Source of the DNA: Asterias amurensis
Taxonomy: Eukaryota > Echinodermata > Asteroidea > Forcipulatida > Asteriidae
Assembly (NCBI RefSeq): GCF_032118995.1
Contig: NC_092661.1
Span: 2,172,501-2,236,500 of the forward strand
Length of the DNA stretch: 64,000 bases
Reading direction: 5' to 3'
In this document: positions 1-12,578 of the stretch, in pieces
How positions within the stretch are numbered: the stretch's first letter is position 1
How the letters are laid out: each line of letters begins with the position of its first letter
The notes under the pieces: generated by a model
What the model was told of the DNA's origin: nothing
Seen by the model: only the letters and a program-made list of their open reading frames with translations
The model's database searches: none
Made by a program: the position numbers and the translations under genes

Positions 1-284
1 ACCCCTTTAATGATTTTGGTCCTTCATAATGTCTCAGAGGACTGCAGATTTCTGCACTTCCTCTCACTTATCCACTTTTTTTCTTTCTATAAATATGTTC
101 AATTCAAGATAACGGTCTACTTGTGACGACAAATTACTTGGAAGGGTGAATTTCTTATGCAAATAACATTTGTCACAACACACTTACTTTTGCTTCACAA
201 TGTGACACATTTGCGGTGTTACCATTGACAACAACAATGACACTGATCCCAGTACGTTGGAACTGCTTGAAAAGACAATATTGC
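1..284. other. Unassigned intergenic sequence
   Basis: No convincing exon, RNA gene or repeat boundary is visible. It lies downstream of the ARMC2 stop on the minus strand, so it could hold 3'UTR or intergenic DNA. Confidence 0.4.
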
Positions 285-621
285 TTAAAGGCAGTGGACA
301 CTATTGGTAATTACTCAAAATAATTGTTAGCATAAAACCTTTCTTGGTACCAAGTAATGGGGAGAGGTTGGTAGTATAAAACATTGTGAGAAACGGCTCC
401 CTCTGAAGTGGGTAAAAACCAAAATGGGTAAAAACCAAAATTAATATCCCTCTGAAGTGTTGTAGTTTTCGAGGGTGTTTTTTACTTTCATAGTTATCTC
501 GCAACTCCGACAACCAATCAAGCTCAAATTTTCACAGGTTTGTTATTTTATACATATGTTGAGATACACCAAGTGAGAAAACTGGTCTTTGACAATGACC
601 AATAGTGTCCACTGTTTTTAA
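285..621. mobile_element. TTAA-flanked foldback MITE, family 1
   Basis: TTAA lies at both ends. The inverted termini start AGGCAGTGGACACTATTGG on the left and end in a degenerate complement on the right. Further copies occur at 7757, 21496, 36163, 37514 and 47244. TTAA target sites with termini starting AG suggest a Kolobok- or piggyBac-mobilised non-autonomous element (inference). No transposase is present. Confidence 0.75.
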
Positions 622-732
622 ACATTTTCTGCTAAGCAAAAATAAGCAGGTTACCAGTTACAGATACATTTGACTTGATAGACAACATTGAAATCAGGGC
701 TACTGTTAAGCATTCTTTGTTTCAAACAGCCA

Positions 733-968
733 GGGCCCAATTCCATGAAGCCTGTAAGCACACAAATTTGCTTAGCATGAAATTTGTGCCCTGATAAAAA
801 CAAGATTACCACCCAAATTTGTTGCATATTGCTTGTTACTGGCATTCAGCTGTTGTTTTGTTATCCTGAAAATCGCAGGGAAATTTGGTTGTTAATCCTG
901 TTTTTATATAGGAAGAAATTTCATGCTAAGCAAGTATTTGTGCTTACAGGCTTTATGGAAATGGGCCC
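733..968. mobile_element. MITE-like inverted repeat with GGGCCC ends
   Basis: The left end reads GGGCCCAATTCCATGAAGC and the right end is its near complement, ending ATGGAAATGGGCCC. Inside are inverted stretches around 'tgcttagcatgaaa'. Related ends occur near 28.0, 34.5 and 35.5 kb. It is non-coding. Confidence 0.55.
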
Positions 969-1075
969 TGCCGTCACACAAATTTGGGAAAAGTGACCAA
1001 AAGCAAACCATGTAGACTGTACTTAGAGTATTTTAATAACAACACCCATATTTTGGACGGTTTGAATATTTACAG

Positions 1076-1435
1076 GGGTGTCGTGGCCGAGTGGATAAGA
1101 GCACCGAACTAAAGCTCTGGTGTTTCTGTTTGCAGCAGAGTGTGGGTTCGAATCCCGGTCATGACACTTGTGTCCCTGAGCAAGACACTTATCTATAATT
1201 GCTTCTCTCCACCCAGGGGTAAATGGGTACCTGTGAGGGCAGAGGTGGTTCATGTGATTGGTTTAGCCGAGTAGCGCATGTATTTGTCGCACAGGCTGTA
1301 TACTCCCCAGAAAGCTGAGATGGTTTAAAGAATGATTTAAGGCCCGGTGACCAGGGGTAATATTGTCGGAAGCGCTTTGAGACGCCCTCCGGCGTGAAAA
1401 GCGCTATATAAAAACGGTCTATTATTATTATTACA
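1076..1435 (+). mobile_element. tRNA-derived SINE, family A (near full length)
   Basis: The tRNA-like head has an A box (TGGCCGAGTGG) and a B box (GGTTCGAATCC). A unique body follows, then a tail with AGCGCTATATAAA and (ATT)n. The flanks TTACAGG(G/T)GTG may be target-site duplications. Other copies are at 6993, 8652, 9167, 15130, 18708, 39120 and 55437. Confidence 0.8.
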
Positions 1436-1850
1436 GGTGTGTTTAAAAGTGCAACTATTTACATAAATCAAACCTAAACTTGATAATTTAAAGCATTTGA
1501 CACATCCATAAATAGTTCACTGTACAGGTACATAAATTGGTCACTCATTCAACACTCCATTTAATTTTTGAAAAAAAATAATCTTTCTCGTAAAAAAAAA
1601 TAATAACGAGATAAAATTATGCATATCTTGGGGACAATCCTTTACAAAAGCATGACGTGGAATTTGTGAACACTTTACTTGGAGACCTGCTTTGATTGCG
1701 ATTTTGTTGGTAAAATATTCTAGGAGATTGCAGCAACAGAAATTGTCTTCGAAGAACAATCAGGAAGTAGGAATGGAAGATTTTAATTTGGGGAAGTTAC
1801 ACACAAATAAAATATTACTTATATTTCATTGTTATGTTTGTGACAATGAG

Positions 1851-2044
1851 TTTGACACTATAAATAGACACTGCTCTAGAATTGCAAAGGTTGTGGGTTC
1901 AAATCCCTCGAATCCCACCCGAGTATTATGCCTCTGATTTTCTTCCCAGAACTCTGGTAAGTACTGAGTATACAGTGCTAACACACAACGATGTATATGG
2001 GTAAAACCCAAAATTAATATTCTATATCTCTGATGCAAATTTCC
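1851..2044 (+). mobile_element. tRNA-derived SINE, family C
   Basis: An A-box-degenerate tRNA head ('gacactgctctagaattgc') is followed by the B-box-like GGTTCAAATCC. The family C body then reads 'actgagtatacagtgctaac' and 'gggtaaaaccc'. Better copies are at 3895-4110 and 37892-38095. Confidence 0.65.
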
Positions 2045-2135
2045 ATCTGATATAAAAAACAAAACAAGCTGGCACCTTGGGTGTGCTGTGCACATTTCAA
2101 TACCACACATTACAGTTACTAGACAAAGATGGCCC

Positions 2136-5100
2136 TCAAGGGGCCTCACCGCCGATGGGTACCAAGTCTGCCTGGTGTTGCTCCACCCTGTTTAGAAGCT
2201 GCGCCGCCACGGGGCAGAATTCCGTCCGCCAGTTTGACCTCATGAAGTCCATGGTCTCAGGGTCCCAGTCCACTCCCTCTGGAGCCTCCATTGCCGTGTC
2301 TTCATCTGGATAGAAAAATATTTCAAACAAATACATTTTAAATTATATGATACTATAATGAGTAGGGTAGATGGCCTTAGCTTTCGATCCAAACCGGACC
2401 TTCTTCTGTTAATTATATTATATTCTTAAATTATATATTATATATTATGATCCTGTTTTATTCTTCAATTGTCTATTGTTAGTTGCATTCTAATGCAACT
2501 TGCTCTCTAATCCTACCCTTTCGTGTTTCCCTGCATTGTAATACATACAAGGCATTTACTACTTTAAAGCCATTGGACACTTTCGGTAAACAGTATTGTC
2601 CAAGGCCCACACTTCGTGTGTAACAACTTATATATAAAATAACAAACCTGTGAAAATTTGGGCTAAATAGCACTTTTTATAGAGAGGTTTTTTTGTAAAT
2701 TTCAATTTCTCTTTGTGTTTCTTTGTTTTGCTGTCCTTTTATAACAACATTCCTGGTATAAAGATGTCATTTTGCCCGGTCCCATCGACCTTGTTATAAC
2801 GAGAGTTGACTGTAATCCTTTGCTCCTGTTTTTACTGAAAATGGATATGTTTTTTGTTTGGGCTTGTTTATGCCTCTGAAGAAAGTCCGGTTTGGATCGA
2901 AAGCTAAGGCCATCTACCCTACTCATTTTCACACATGTAGTGGCTTCTTATAGCGCTAAAATCCATCACCAATCATGTATCATATTTCAAAGCTTATCAT
3001 GGCCCCAAAAATACTTCAAAAATCTCACCAAGAAAATCTGCCAGTTTATCAATGAGGTTTCCTGCTTCCTGCTCCCCGAAGCACTCGACGGAGTTTGTGA
3101 TGTTTTCGCTGTAGTTCCATAACATCTTACAGACCATGCTGGCAAGCTGCCAATCCGATCGGCCAAAGTCAACCAAAACATCCGTTAATCTGGAGAGGGG
3201 GGGGGGTGGGAGAACAAGTTTGTTAAAAGAGCAATAAAATTGTTTTACTTGGATGCGATATTGAAATCTAGAGCCCGATACATGTTAAAGCACCACCGAG
3301 GCAGCTCCAATTGACGCCAAACGTCTTCACATTCAACCTTGGCGCCACTCACAATATTGAAATCTAGAGCCTGATACATGTTAATGCACCACCAAGGCAG
3401 CTCCAATTGACGCCAAACGTCTTCACATTCAACCTTGGCGCCACTCACAATATTGAAATCTAGAGCCTGATACATGTTAATGCGCCACCAAGCCAGCTCC
3501 AATTGACGCCAGACGTCTTCACATTCAAACTTTGCGCCACTCACGGGAAACCACACGTACTCTGGACAAGCACTATTAAATGAACCCCTCCCCCCCCCTC
3601 CCCCGCAATTTTTGAAGCATTACTTCTTTAATATACCAGCTTCAAAATTCATTTGTGCAACTTATTTTTGTGCATACATTTTCGTCTTTGTATCTGATTG
3701 TATTTAAAAGAAATTCAATCTGCATCAGGGATAAAGAAAATTAATTAGGTTTTACCCTAACATTGAGGTGTGTTAGCACTGTATACTCAGTACTTTCCCA
3801 AGTTCTGAGAAAAAGTAAATTAATTAATATCTCCTGTTAGGCCCGCTTGCTCCTGCATCTCTCCTGCGCCAGGAGTGTCTTTTAGACAGACATGGTGCAA
3901 TAGATGTTAAATTTGCATCGGGGATAAAGAATATATATATATTTTTTTTTTACCCATACACCGATGTGTGTTAGCACTGTATACTCAGTACTTTCCCAGA
4001 GTCCTGTGAAAAAAATATCACAGGCATATAACTCGTGTGGGATTCGAACCCACGACCCTTGCAATTCTAGAGCAGTGTCTTACCAACTAGACTACCGAGG
4101 TTGCCCGGTATCTCGAGGCAGTTCCAAACCTATGTTTTGGCAGTTCGAATCCTATGTTTTGGCAGTTCGAATCCTATGTTTTGGCAGTTTGAATCCTATG
4201 TTTTGGCAGTTTGAATCCTATGTTTTGGCAGTTCGAATCCTATGTTTTGGCAGTTCGAATCCTATGTTTTGGCAGTTCGAATCCTATGTTTTGGCAGTTT
4301 GAATCCTATGTTTTGGCAGTTTGAATCCTATGTTTTGGCAGTTCGAATCCTATGTTTCGGCAGACATGGTGCATTACAAATGGCCCTGTTTGTTATAACT
4401 ACGTCAGTGAATGCTCCTAACCATTTTTAGAGCTCTTACTTTTTGATTCCGCCCTCCTTTTTGAGTACCGGCCTCCTGTGCTCATCTGCCATCATATTAA
4501 TGAGCACCCCACACGCAGTGTACACGATCTCCATGTTACCTGCATCCAGTAACGTCACCATCATCTCATCCACTGTAATAATAAAATGAATTATTCATGA
4601 GGCTGGAATGCCTGGCTGTAATTGGTTGAACAATGGTAATCTGATTTGCTTGATTACCTACTGTTGGTTAGTACATCAGAGACCTTATTTGCATATTGAT
4701 GCCACATGGATCTTCAGCCTCCAGTGAGGTTACCATCATCTCATCCATTATTCATGAAGAGTTTGGAATGCCTGGCTGTAATTGGTTGATGGATGATCAG
4801 CTGATATGCATAATAACTTAATATTGGTAAATATGTCAGAGACCTTATTTGCATATTGATGCCACATGTTGCAAGAAGCTTGCCAGCTCTTGTAGTCTGT
4901 TTTTAAGCTGGTAGTTGCCAGATTTTAAGCTAAATCTACTGAAATAAATCTGTATTTTTAAACCACTTCAGTCGTAAAGCAAGGGCTCATCTTTGCAACC
5001 GACAACTTGTGAAATAAAAAAAGGATGTTGGCTTTTGTAGCCCACTGCATAAATTTTGTGTTTACACAAGGCTGTTTCACTTCTCCTGTTTTGACTCTTC

Positions 5101-8100
5101 AAAAACACAGCCCTAACCAAATACTGACACAGGACGAGAATTACAAGAAGTATGAGTAGATTTACCCTTTTTAGATGTCAAGAAATCTCTGACTTCAACA
5201 GTGCGGGAAAGATTGCCAAAAACTCTAGACGCTTCTATCATGGCTTCCATGTTATCGTTCATCAGTAACTTCAGCACAACTGCATAAAGAGATATAATAA
5301 CAGTAGTAACTAGTTTTTATATAAGGGATTTGAGGCATTGTATGGTGAGGTATCAATTTGATTTGCAGTAACACCTTGCGTGTATCTACTTGCCAGGTAG
5401 ATTTTGTTGTGTAGAGAACTGTCATGCTTTATATTCTACTACAGCGGAGCAGGTTTCTTCCGATTTCGGGAGACTTGTCAGTTCTGAAAAGAACAGTCCT
5501 GCTTTTTAAACTACCTGGGCAAAAGGGAGAAAACTGGCCGGGAGTACTACTCAAGCTTTTTTACTTCACAACCCTGGAGTGCGTTCTTAATTGGTCTCAA
5601 GGTTTCGAAAAAAACATTTCACTTACACTAGACAAAGTGCCCTGTATTAGAGCAGTAAGACAATGCTCTAAAATTGCAAAAGTCATGGGTTAAAATCAAA
5701 CCCAAGTAATAATTATGTATGTGATTTTTTCACAGAGCTCGGAAAAGTACAGTGTATACAGTGCTAAGACACAACGTTGTATAAGGGTAAAACCATAACT
5801 AACATAATAACTAATACAAATTTGGGGGGCTAACCGTCCTTACTCGCAGCTAAGAGCTGAATTGTGAAGGACGCAGCTACAACGTGTTCGAGAAGCACGC
5901 ATGCAAGGGCGCATTCAGCTGCCAGCCACATCAACCCATTATGACCACGGAGCACAGCCAAGATTGAAAGTGGTTTTTTTTTTCCTGAGGGAGGAAAACC
6001 GGAGAGTCTGGAAAACCCTCGTGGCACAGCAGAGAACCAACGCACAACTCAACTCACATATGGCCCCGACCGGGAATCGAACCGGGGTCACCTTCGTGAG
6101 AGGCGAGCCCTTTACGCACAAGCCAACCGTGCCACCAGATCTCAAAATCGTTTCACATTTTGCAAAATAAAAAGTACCAAACAAAAAAATACTCACGTCT
6201 GGAAATTTCTGCTTGTCTCTCCACAATACAGCTCCCGATGACGTCATAAAACGATAGATTATTGATTGTGATTACTGTGTTCAAAACTAACTCCTCGCTG
6301 GTACGAATGTCTTTATATTCTGTTTCAAAAGAAATATTAAATTAAGCAAAAATAAAAATTAGAGACAGGCTTCAATGTCAATTTCAGTTTTGTGATTGAC
6401 TAATTTAAATAATAATACTAATAACAAATTCTTATATAGCGCATTTCACAATAACCGTATCAATGCGTTTTACATTAGTGCCCTGGTCATAGGGCCAATA
6501 ACATTCCTGTAATGTTTCTCAGCTCCCTTGGGAGTATACAGCCCTGAGCTGCCTGTAAGGCGCATGTGGCTTTTCATACACAATATCAACCTCTACCCTC
6601 GCAGGTACCCATTTATACCCCAGCATGGCTCTAAAACATTTCTCACCGAGTATCTGCATAAGTTGATCCACGCAGTTCTCATTTGATGCGATAAGCGGCC
6701 CGATGTCTTGGTTGATAGAGAGATTGGCAATGACTCTAATCAACTTAATCAAGACGTCTTCAACGAGACTTGCTGAGTTCTCATACTCGACATCCCCATC
6801 TGGAGACTTGGCCGGCTCCGCAGAATCAGATTTTGATTTCTGGAATATGAAAATAGTTTCGTTGATAATGATAATTAAAGACACTGGACACTATTGGTAA
6901 TTGTCAAAGACTAGCCTTCACATTTGGTGTATCTCCATGGCAACACCATGGCAAACACCTCAGCTAACCGCAGCTCCTTTCAGGACAAGTATAACTGTGG
7001 CGTGTCATGGCCGAGCAGTTAAGAGCACCGGATTCAAGCTCTGCTGTTTGATCAGCAGAGTGTGGGTTCGAATCTCGGTCGTGACACTTGCTACATAAAA
7101 TTGGGGAGGCAGTACTTTCTGCTCTACCGGCCAGGCTTCGGACTGACAGATACCCAAGCCTACATCTGTATGGACTGTAAAAGGGGTAACCCTGTTTCAG
7201 CCCTAGGAGTAGGTGGCATAGGCCTCTGGACAAAAAAAATTGTAGCCAACACCTAGAAGTGGCCTTCAGGCCTTGTGTGTCTGGCGACTTGCATAAAAAT
7301 TTTTAAAAAAAACTGTGTTCTTTTCATGCATTACACAGCGCAAAATGTTTTATACCTCTCAAAGATGACATTCCATCGCTGAGTGCTAATCACATTTCTC
7401 CACAAACAAAAGCTCAAACTTTTACCTGTAAACTTTTAACAAAGTGATGTCGTAGAACATTCAAGATGACTTCCATGGCGTTCTCGGCGTTGAACAAACA
7501 ATATCTGAAGTCGTCGTTCTTGGCCGTAAGATTCCCTAGGGCAAAGCTCAACCTGACGACTGTATAACTCTGGTCTTGGTATCGACTGAGTAGAGCCAAG
7601 ATAGACTGAAACGCTGTTGGGTACTCGCCTAAGACCGTGCAACACTCATGGTTGAGAGTCAGTTTACTGTTGAGCCAAAAATCAAAACAAATTTTACAAA
7701 AAAGGGTTTTGATACCTTTTGTAAATCAAGTTTTGGGCCATGACATGAATCTTTACTTACAGGCAGTGGCGAGCTAGTGGTAATTATCTTTCTTGGTTAC
7801 AAGTAACGGGGAGAGGTTGATAGTATAAAACATTGTGAGAAACAGCTCCCTCTGAAGTGACGTAGTTTTCGAGAAAGAAGTAATTTTCCACGAATTTGAT
7901 TTAGAGACCTCAGATTTAGGTTTTGAGGTCTTGAAATCGAGCATCTGAAAGCACACAACCTCGTGTTACAAGGGTGTTTTTTCTTTCATTAATATCACGC
8001 AACTTCGACGACCGATTGAGCTCAAATTTTCACAGGTTTGTTATTTTATGCATATGTTGAGATACACCAACTGTGAAGGCTAGTCTTCGACAATTACCAA

Positions 8101-11100
8101 TAGTGTCCACTGCCTTTAAGGTAAATGAAGCTGTTAGTAATATAATTTACACGTGTTGATATTCTTTTCATATCTTAGATGTAGAAAACACAGGCCATTC
8201 CAACAGCTTTATTCCACGTACTGCATCTCTTTGGAACTCCTTGCCTGGTGCATGTTTCCTTCCATCCTACAATCTAGACTGTTTTTAGAGGAATATCAAT
8301 TCCTACCTTCAGCTCCCCTGAGTTCTTTTCTCAATAAATATTCTTTCTTCCTGTAGCCCCATGCCAAGAGTGGCTTTTAGCCTCAATTGGAGCGAACTTG
8401 CATAAAAAAAAAATAATAATAAAAAATCACAAAATCACAAAATACCTGAATATTCTAGCGATGTGCATCATGGTCTCGGAGTCGCTCGGGTACAGGTCCA
8501 TGGAGCGACAAATCTCCGGAATGGCTTCATGGGAAATGAAGAGCGCGTAATGATCCTTGTGGTCCACGAAGTTACGCATTGTTGCGATGAGCTGGAGCAT
8601 GATCCCTGCTGACCCCTTGGCTAGCTTGCCGCCGTGAGAGTTCTGTTTTAATAATAATAATACTGAAGTCTTATATAGCGCACGTATCTACCAAACAAGG
8701 TACTCAAGGCGCTGAGTATATACAAACTTTCAGAAAGAAAGGTTATTACAGTGAGACCCAATTACTTAGCACCTTATAAGGGTTTACATGGTGCTGTGGC
8801 GCATTAAGCAGCCACAGCCAGGAACACCGGGGTGAACCCCTTCTCTTTTCGATAAGTGCACTGGGTTCTTTTACATGCGTTACACAACACATGGGACCAA
8901 CGGCTTTCTGTCCCATCCGAAGGACGAAGCAATGGTCAAGCGTCTTGCTTAAGGACACAAGTCTCACGGCTGGGGATTCGAACCCACACTCCGCTGATCA
9001 GAAACACCCAAGTTTGTTTTGAAGAGAGAAAATGATTGCGATAGAAACAAGAACAATGGCAGTGGGCCTTGGTCTTCCCCTATAGTGTAGAGGTGGAAGC
9101 CCCATGAACCATGATTCTGCTGGGTGTTACATTTCATTAGAATAACAGAACTTGGGCTGGAAAACACACCAAACATCGTGGCCGAGCGATCTAGTTCAAC
9201 GCACCCAAGCTCTGGTGCCGTCAGCAGCAGAGTGTGGTTTCGATTTCCCCACATGACACTTGTGCCCTTGAGCAAGGCACTTAACCATAATTGCTTCGGT
9301 AAAAGTTGGGAGGGTAGTGCATTCTGCTCTACCAGCCAGGCTCATAGTGGATGATACCCATGCCTACATCCTCATGGACTGTGAAGGGGGTAACCCTGTT
9401 TCAGCCCAGGGAGTAGGTGGCTCCTAGTGGATGATACCAATTCCTACATCCTTACAGACTGTGAACTGGGTAACCCTATTTCAGCCCTAGGAGTAGGTGG
9501 CTCCTAGTGGATGATACCCATACCCACATCCTTCTGGACAGTGAAGTGGGCAACCCTGTTTCAGCCCTAGGAGTAGGTGGCTCCTAGTGGATGATACCCA
9601 TGGCTACATCCTTAGGGACTGTGAAGGGGGTAACCCTGTTTCAGCCCCAGGAGTAGGTGGCTCCTAGTGGATGATACCCATGGCTACATCCTTAGGGACT
9701 GTGAACAGGGTAACCCTGTTTCAGCCTCAGGAGTAGATGGCATTGTGCCTCCTGGTGCCAGTGAATCTCTCACCTTGAAGTGGCTGTCCATAAGCCTTTT
9801 TGAGGTATGGCAGACACAATAGGAGTGCACTGTTTAGTTTGGGTGTATTGACCCATTTCACCTGACGTCATCATCAGAAAAATCTTGAATGCGCCATACT
9901 GGTGGGGAATTTCACTGTGCGTTTTCATATATAACTCTAGGCATAGAGTATGCTGTGCGTTATGCAGTGAAGTGCGCATTTTAGGCGACGCGGCGTTAAT
10001 ACACAAAAACCTAACTGCCCACCAGCATGGTGAGCGTGGCATCAGTCGCCGCATGTGGCGCGCGTGCAAGGAGTCAATACAGACAAGTATATTCAAACCT
10101 AATAGTGTTGTAGCATTGTGTACGCCGTATGACAAAAAGGCTTATGGCCTTGTGATACCGGTTGATCTCTTGTAAAACAAAAATTGTAAATTTGTTTTTA
10201 TAAATCTTTACTTACCGCTTCATTGACTGACTTCATAATCCTCATGACATGCTCGATGGTTCCAAGTTGGACAAAGCGTTCCAGAACCTTGTAGTGGTTC
10301 TGAGTCAGGAACCTGACGGAACCAACGAGGTAGACTAGAAGCTCATGGGACTGCGTCTTGAAGTCTAGATCGCTCATTAGAGCAACGATTAAATCTGCAG
10401 AGAAAGTAGAGAAGAAAAGAAGTTACAAAAAGGTCAAACCTTTCTTTTGGGTAATGGGTATGTTATAACAATATAAGCCTAGATTTGGTTGTGCCCTACT
10501 CTAAGACCGTAAAATGTTTTTGAATTACTCGCTCTAATACCACATTCCTTTGAAGGGAGTTGATTCTCCAAATGTATAAATTATCAACAGCTGCAGTGAT
10601 TCTTATCACGTAAAATGTTGTGGTCATTAAGTTTTTGAGTAACACCAAAGGTTTACAGTCCCTTGATTTGGTTACATCATCCTATGCCAGTTTAAAAGGA
10701 CCTTTGTGAAAGATAAAGTTGTGACCAAAGTAAAATATAAGAAGTCAGGTTTGAACTCTTCAAACTATTATTTCTTTGATTTATTTTTGCAATTTTCTAC
10801 AGATTAAATTGTATGACAAACTAGTTTGTCGACTTCCACTATCTTGAGGAGTTAATGTCACCTGTCCACCCTCAAGCGATACAATATTTGTATATTTATG
10901 CTTTTATTATTAAAATATATCACTGGCAACCTTACTTACCCATAATGTTGTGTTCCATAAATAGCAGATCATTGTTGTTGTCCTTGCTAACTTTCAAGAT
11001 GAGTTTACTCAAAGTGTTCAAGTTACTTCCATTTACACCAAGCTGAAAAAGAAACCAATAAACAAATATATATATTGGAAAGCATTGCCTCCAAAACACT

Positions 11101-12541
11101 GCAGCCTGCATCGTGACACCGTCTAGAAAATCCTGCTCTATCACCCCTATTGTGAAGCAACTTCACTGGCTCCCTATCTCTCAACGAATCATCTTCAAGC
11201 TGATGCTCATTGTCGACAAAGCACTTAAAGACACCGGACACTATTGGTAATTGTCAAAGACCAGTCTCCTAACTTTTACAACATCTTTCTCCCCATATGC
11301 ATTTTATAAAAAACGGTTACAAACGCTCTTCAAAGACCAACTCGTCCGATCCAAGGCAACGTGTTCCTTTAATCCAAATATTGTTAATTATCAATAATAC
11401 TCACTGCCATCATGAGCCTGGCAGCCTGCAGCTGCACCCTGGGATTGCTGACATCGGTTAACTTAAATATCGACCGCAGCGCTGTTCTCCGTCGCTTGCA
11501 GGCTCTTCCGAACATTGATCCCTCTTCAAGTACATCATAGAGGGCGCTGCAGGCTGCGCATAACCGCTCCTCTTCTGCTTCTGGTACTTTGCCTGTTGAT
11601 TTAAAGACTCAGTGTAATCAGGAACTTATTTTTTGGCAAAGTATACTACATAAATATAGATACTTAAAAGGAACTAACCTATATGTTCCGGGACCATTCC
11701 CTCCAGTACTGGGCTGACCTTTGTATTCCAATAGAGGGCCTCCTCCGGCGTCTCTTCTTCCCTACTACTACCCCCAGATCGACTCCCGCTGGAGACTCGG
11801 TCGCTAACGTAGCCACTCTCAGCCCTCGCTGATGTGCTGCTGGAAACCCGAGATCTGTAAAATCAAAATAATAACAATAACCTTTGTTCTTATATAGACC
11901 TTTACCTCATCCTAAAGTGCTGAGTATTTTTTCCTGCAACCTATGTAAGGGAGCACGTATCTATTTAACCGCCCGAGAGGTAGGCCGAAACTGGCCGAAT
12001 CGCCCGGCGCTGTAATGAGCTTCATCATCAACAGGTGAATGCACACCGCTCGGTTTCCTAGCCTGCATATTCATGATCTCCTTGCCCCTGCTACCCAGCT
12101 TTTGGTACACAAAGGAATAGATGGGCGACTGTTAATCCCTGATGACTTGGACAAAGGCCCTTTGTGCCCGGATTAGAGAAGGGTCCGAGACCATAACTGG
12201 AATCCTTGAGTTCTATTGCGTTTTTTTTTAGCAATGACTGCATTTATTTTGCAAAAATAAGTAAACAAAATAGGAATGATCTCAGCTCAATGCTGATGTT
12301 AAAATGCTACTAACCCTTGATTGGACATCTTTGGTGGTGCAGAGATGAATATGAATTTAAGGATGGACTTACAGTTTAACGGCACAGGACCAAAGAAGAA
12401 TACAAATATTTCTCCCTAAAATACCTAATCTCTATTTATAATCCCAAAATAAATTGTGGATTCAGCCATGTTTACATTCCACAACTGACAAGTTGTTTCT
12501 TTTAATTATGGTGTTGCACGATTTAAACGGGCTGTGTTCAT

Positions 12542-12578
<37 letters not shown>

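Larger units (their letters stand above)
2357..2930. repeat. Inverted ~50-bp repeat pair enclosing 0.5 kb
   Basis: A block starting GAGTAGGGTAGATGGCC at 2360 recurs inverted at about 2871-2926. The two arms are nearly identical through 'agctttcgatccaaacc'. A third copy lies at 18407-18465. The enclosed DNA holds fragments of other MITEs, so this is probably a foldback element with later insertions. It lies in the last ARMC2 intron. Confidence 0.6.

Noticed and set aside
4118-4363. CRISPR-like array
   Set aside because: Repeats are directly adjacent with no unique spacers, and this is animal nuclear DNA.
3964-4430. Open frames of 112 and 62 codons across the 22-bp minisatellite
   Set aside because: The repeat simply lacks stops in these frames; the peptide is a repeat of MFWQFESYVLAVRILCFGS-type sequence with no gene context.
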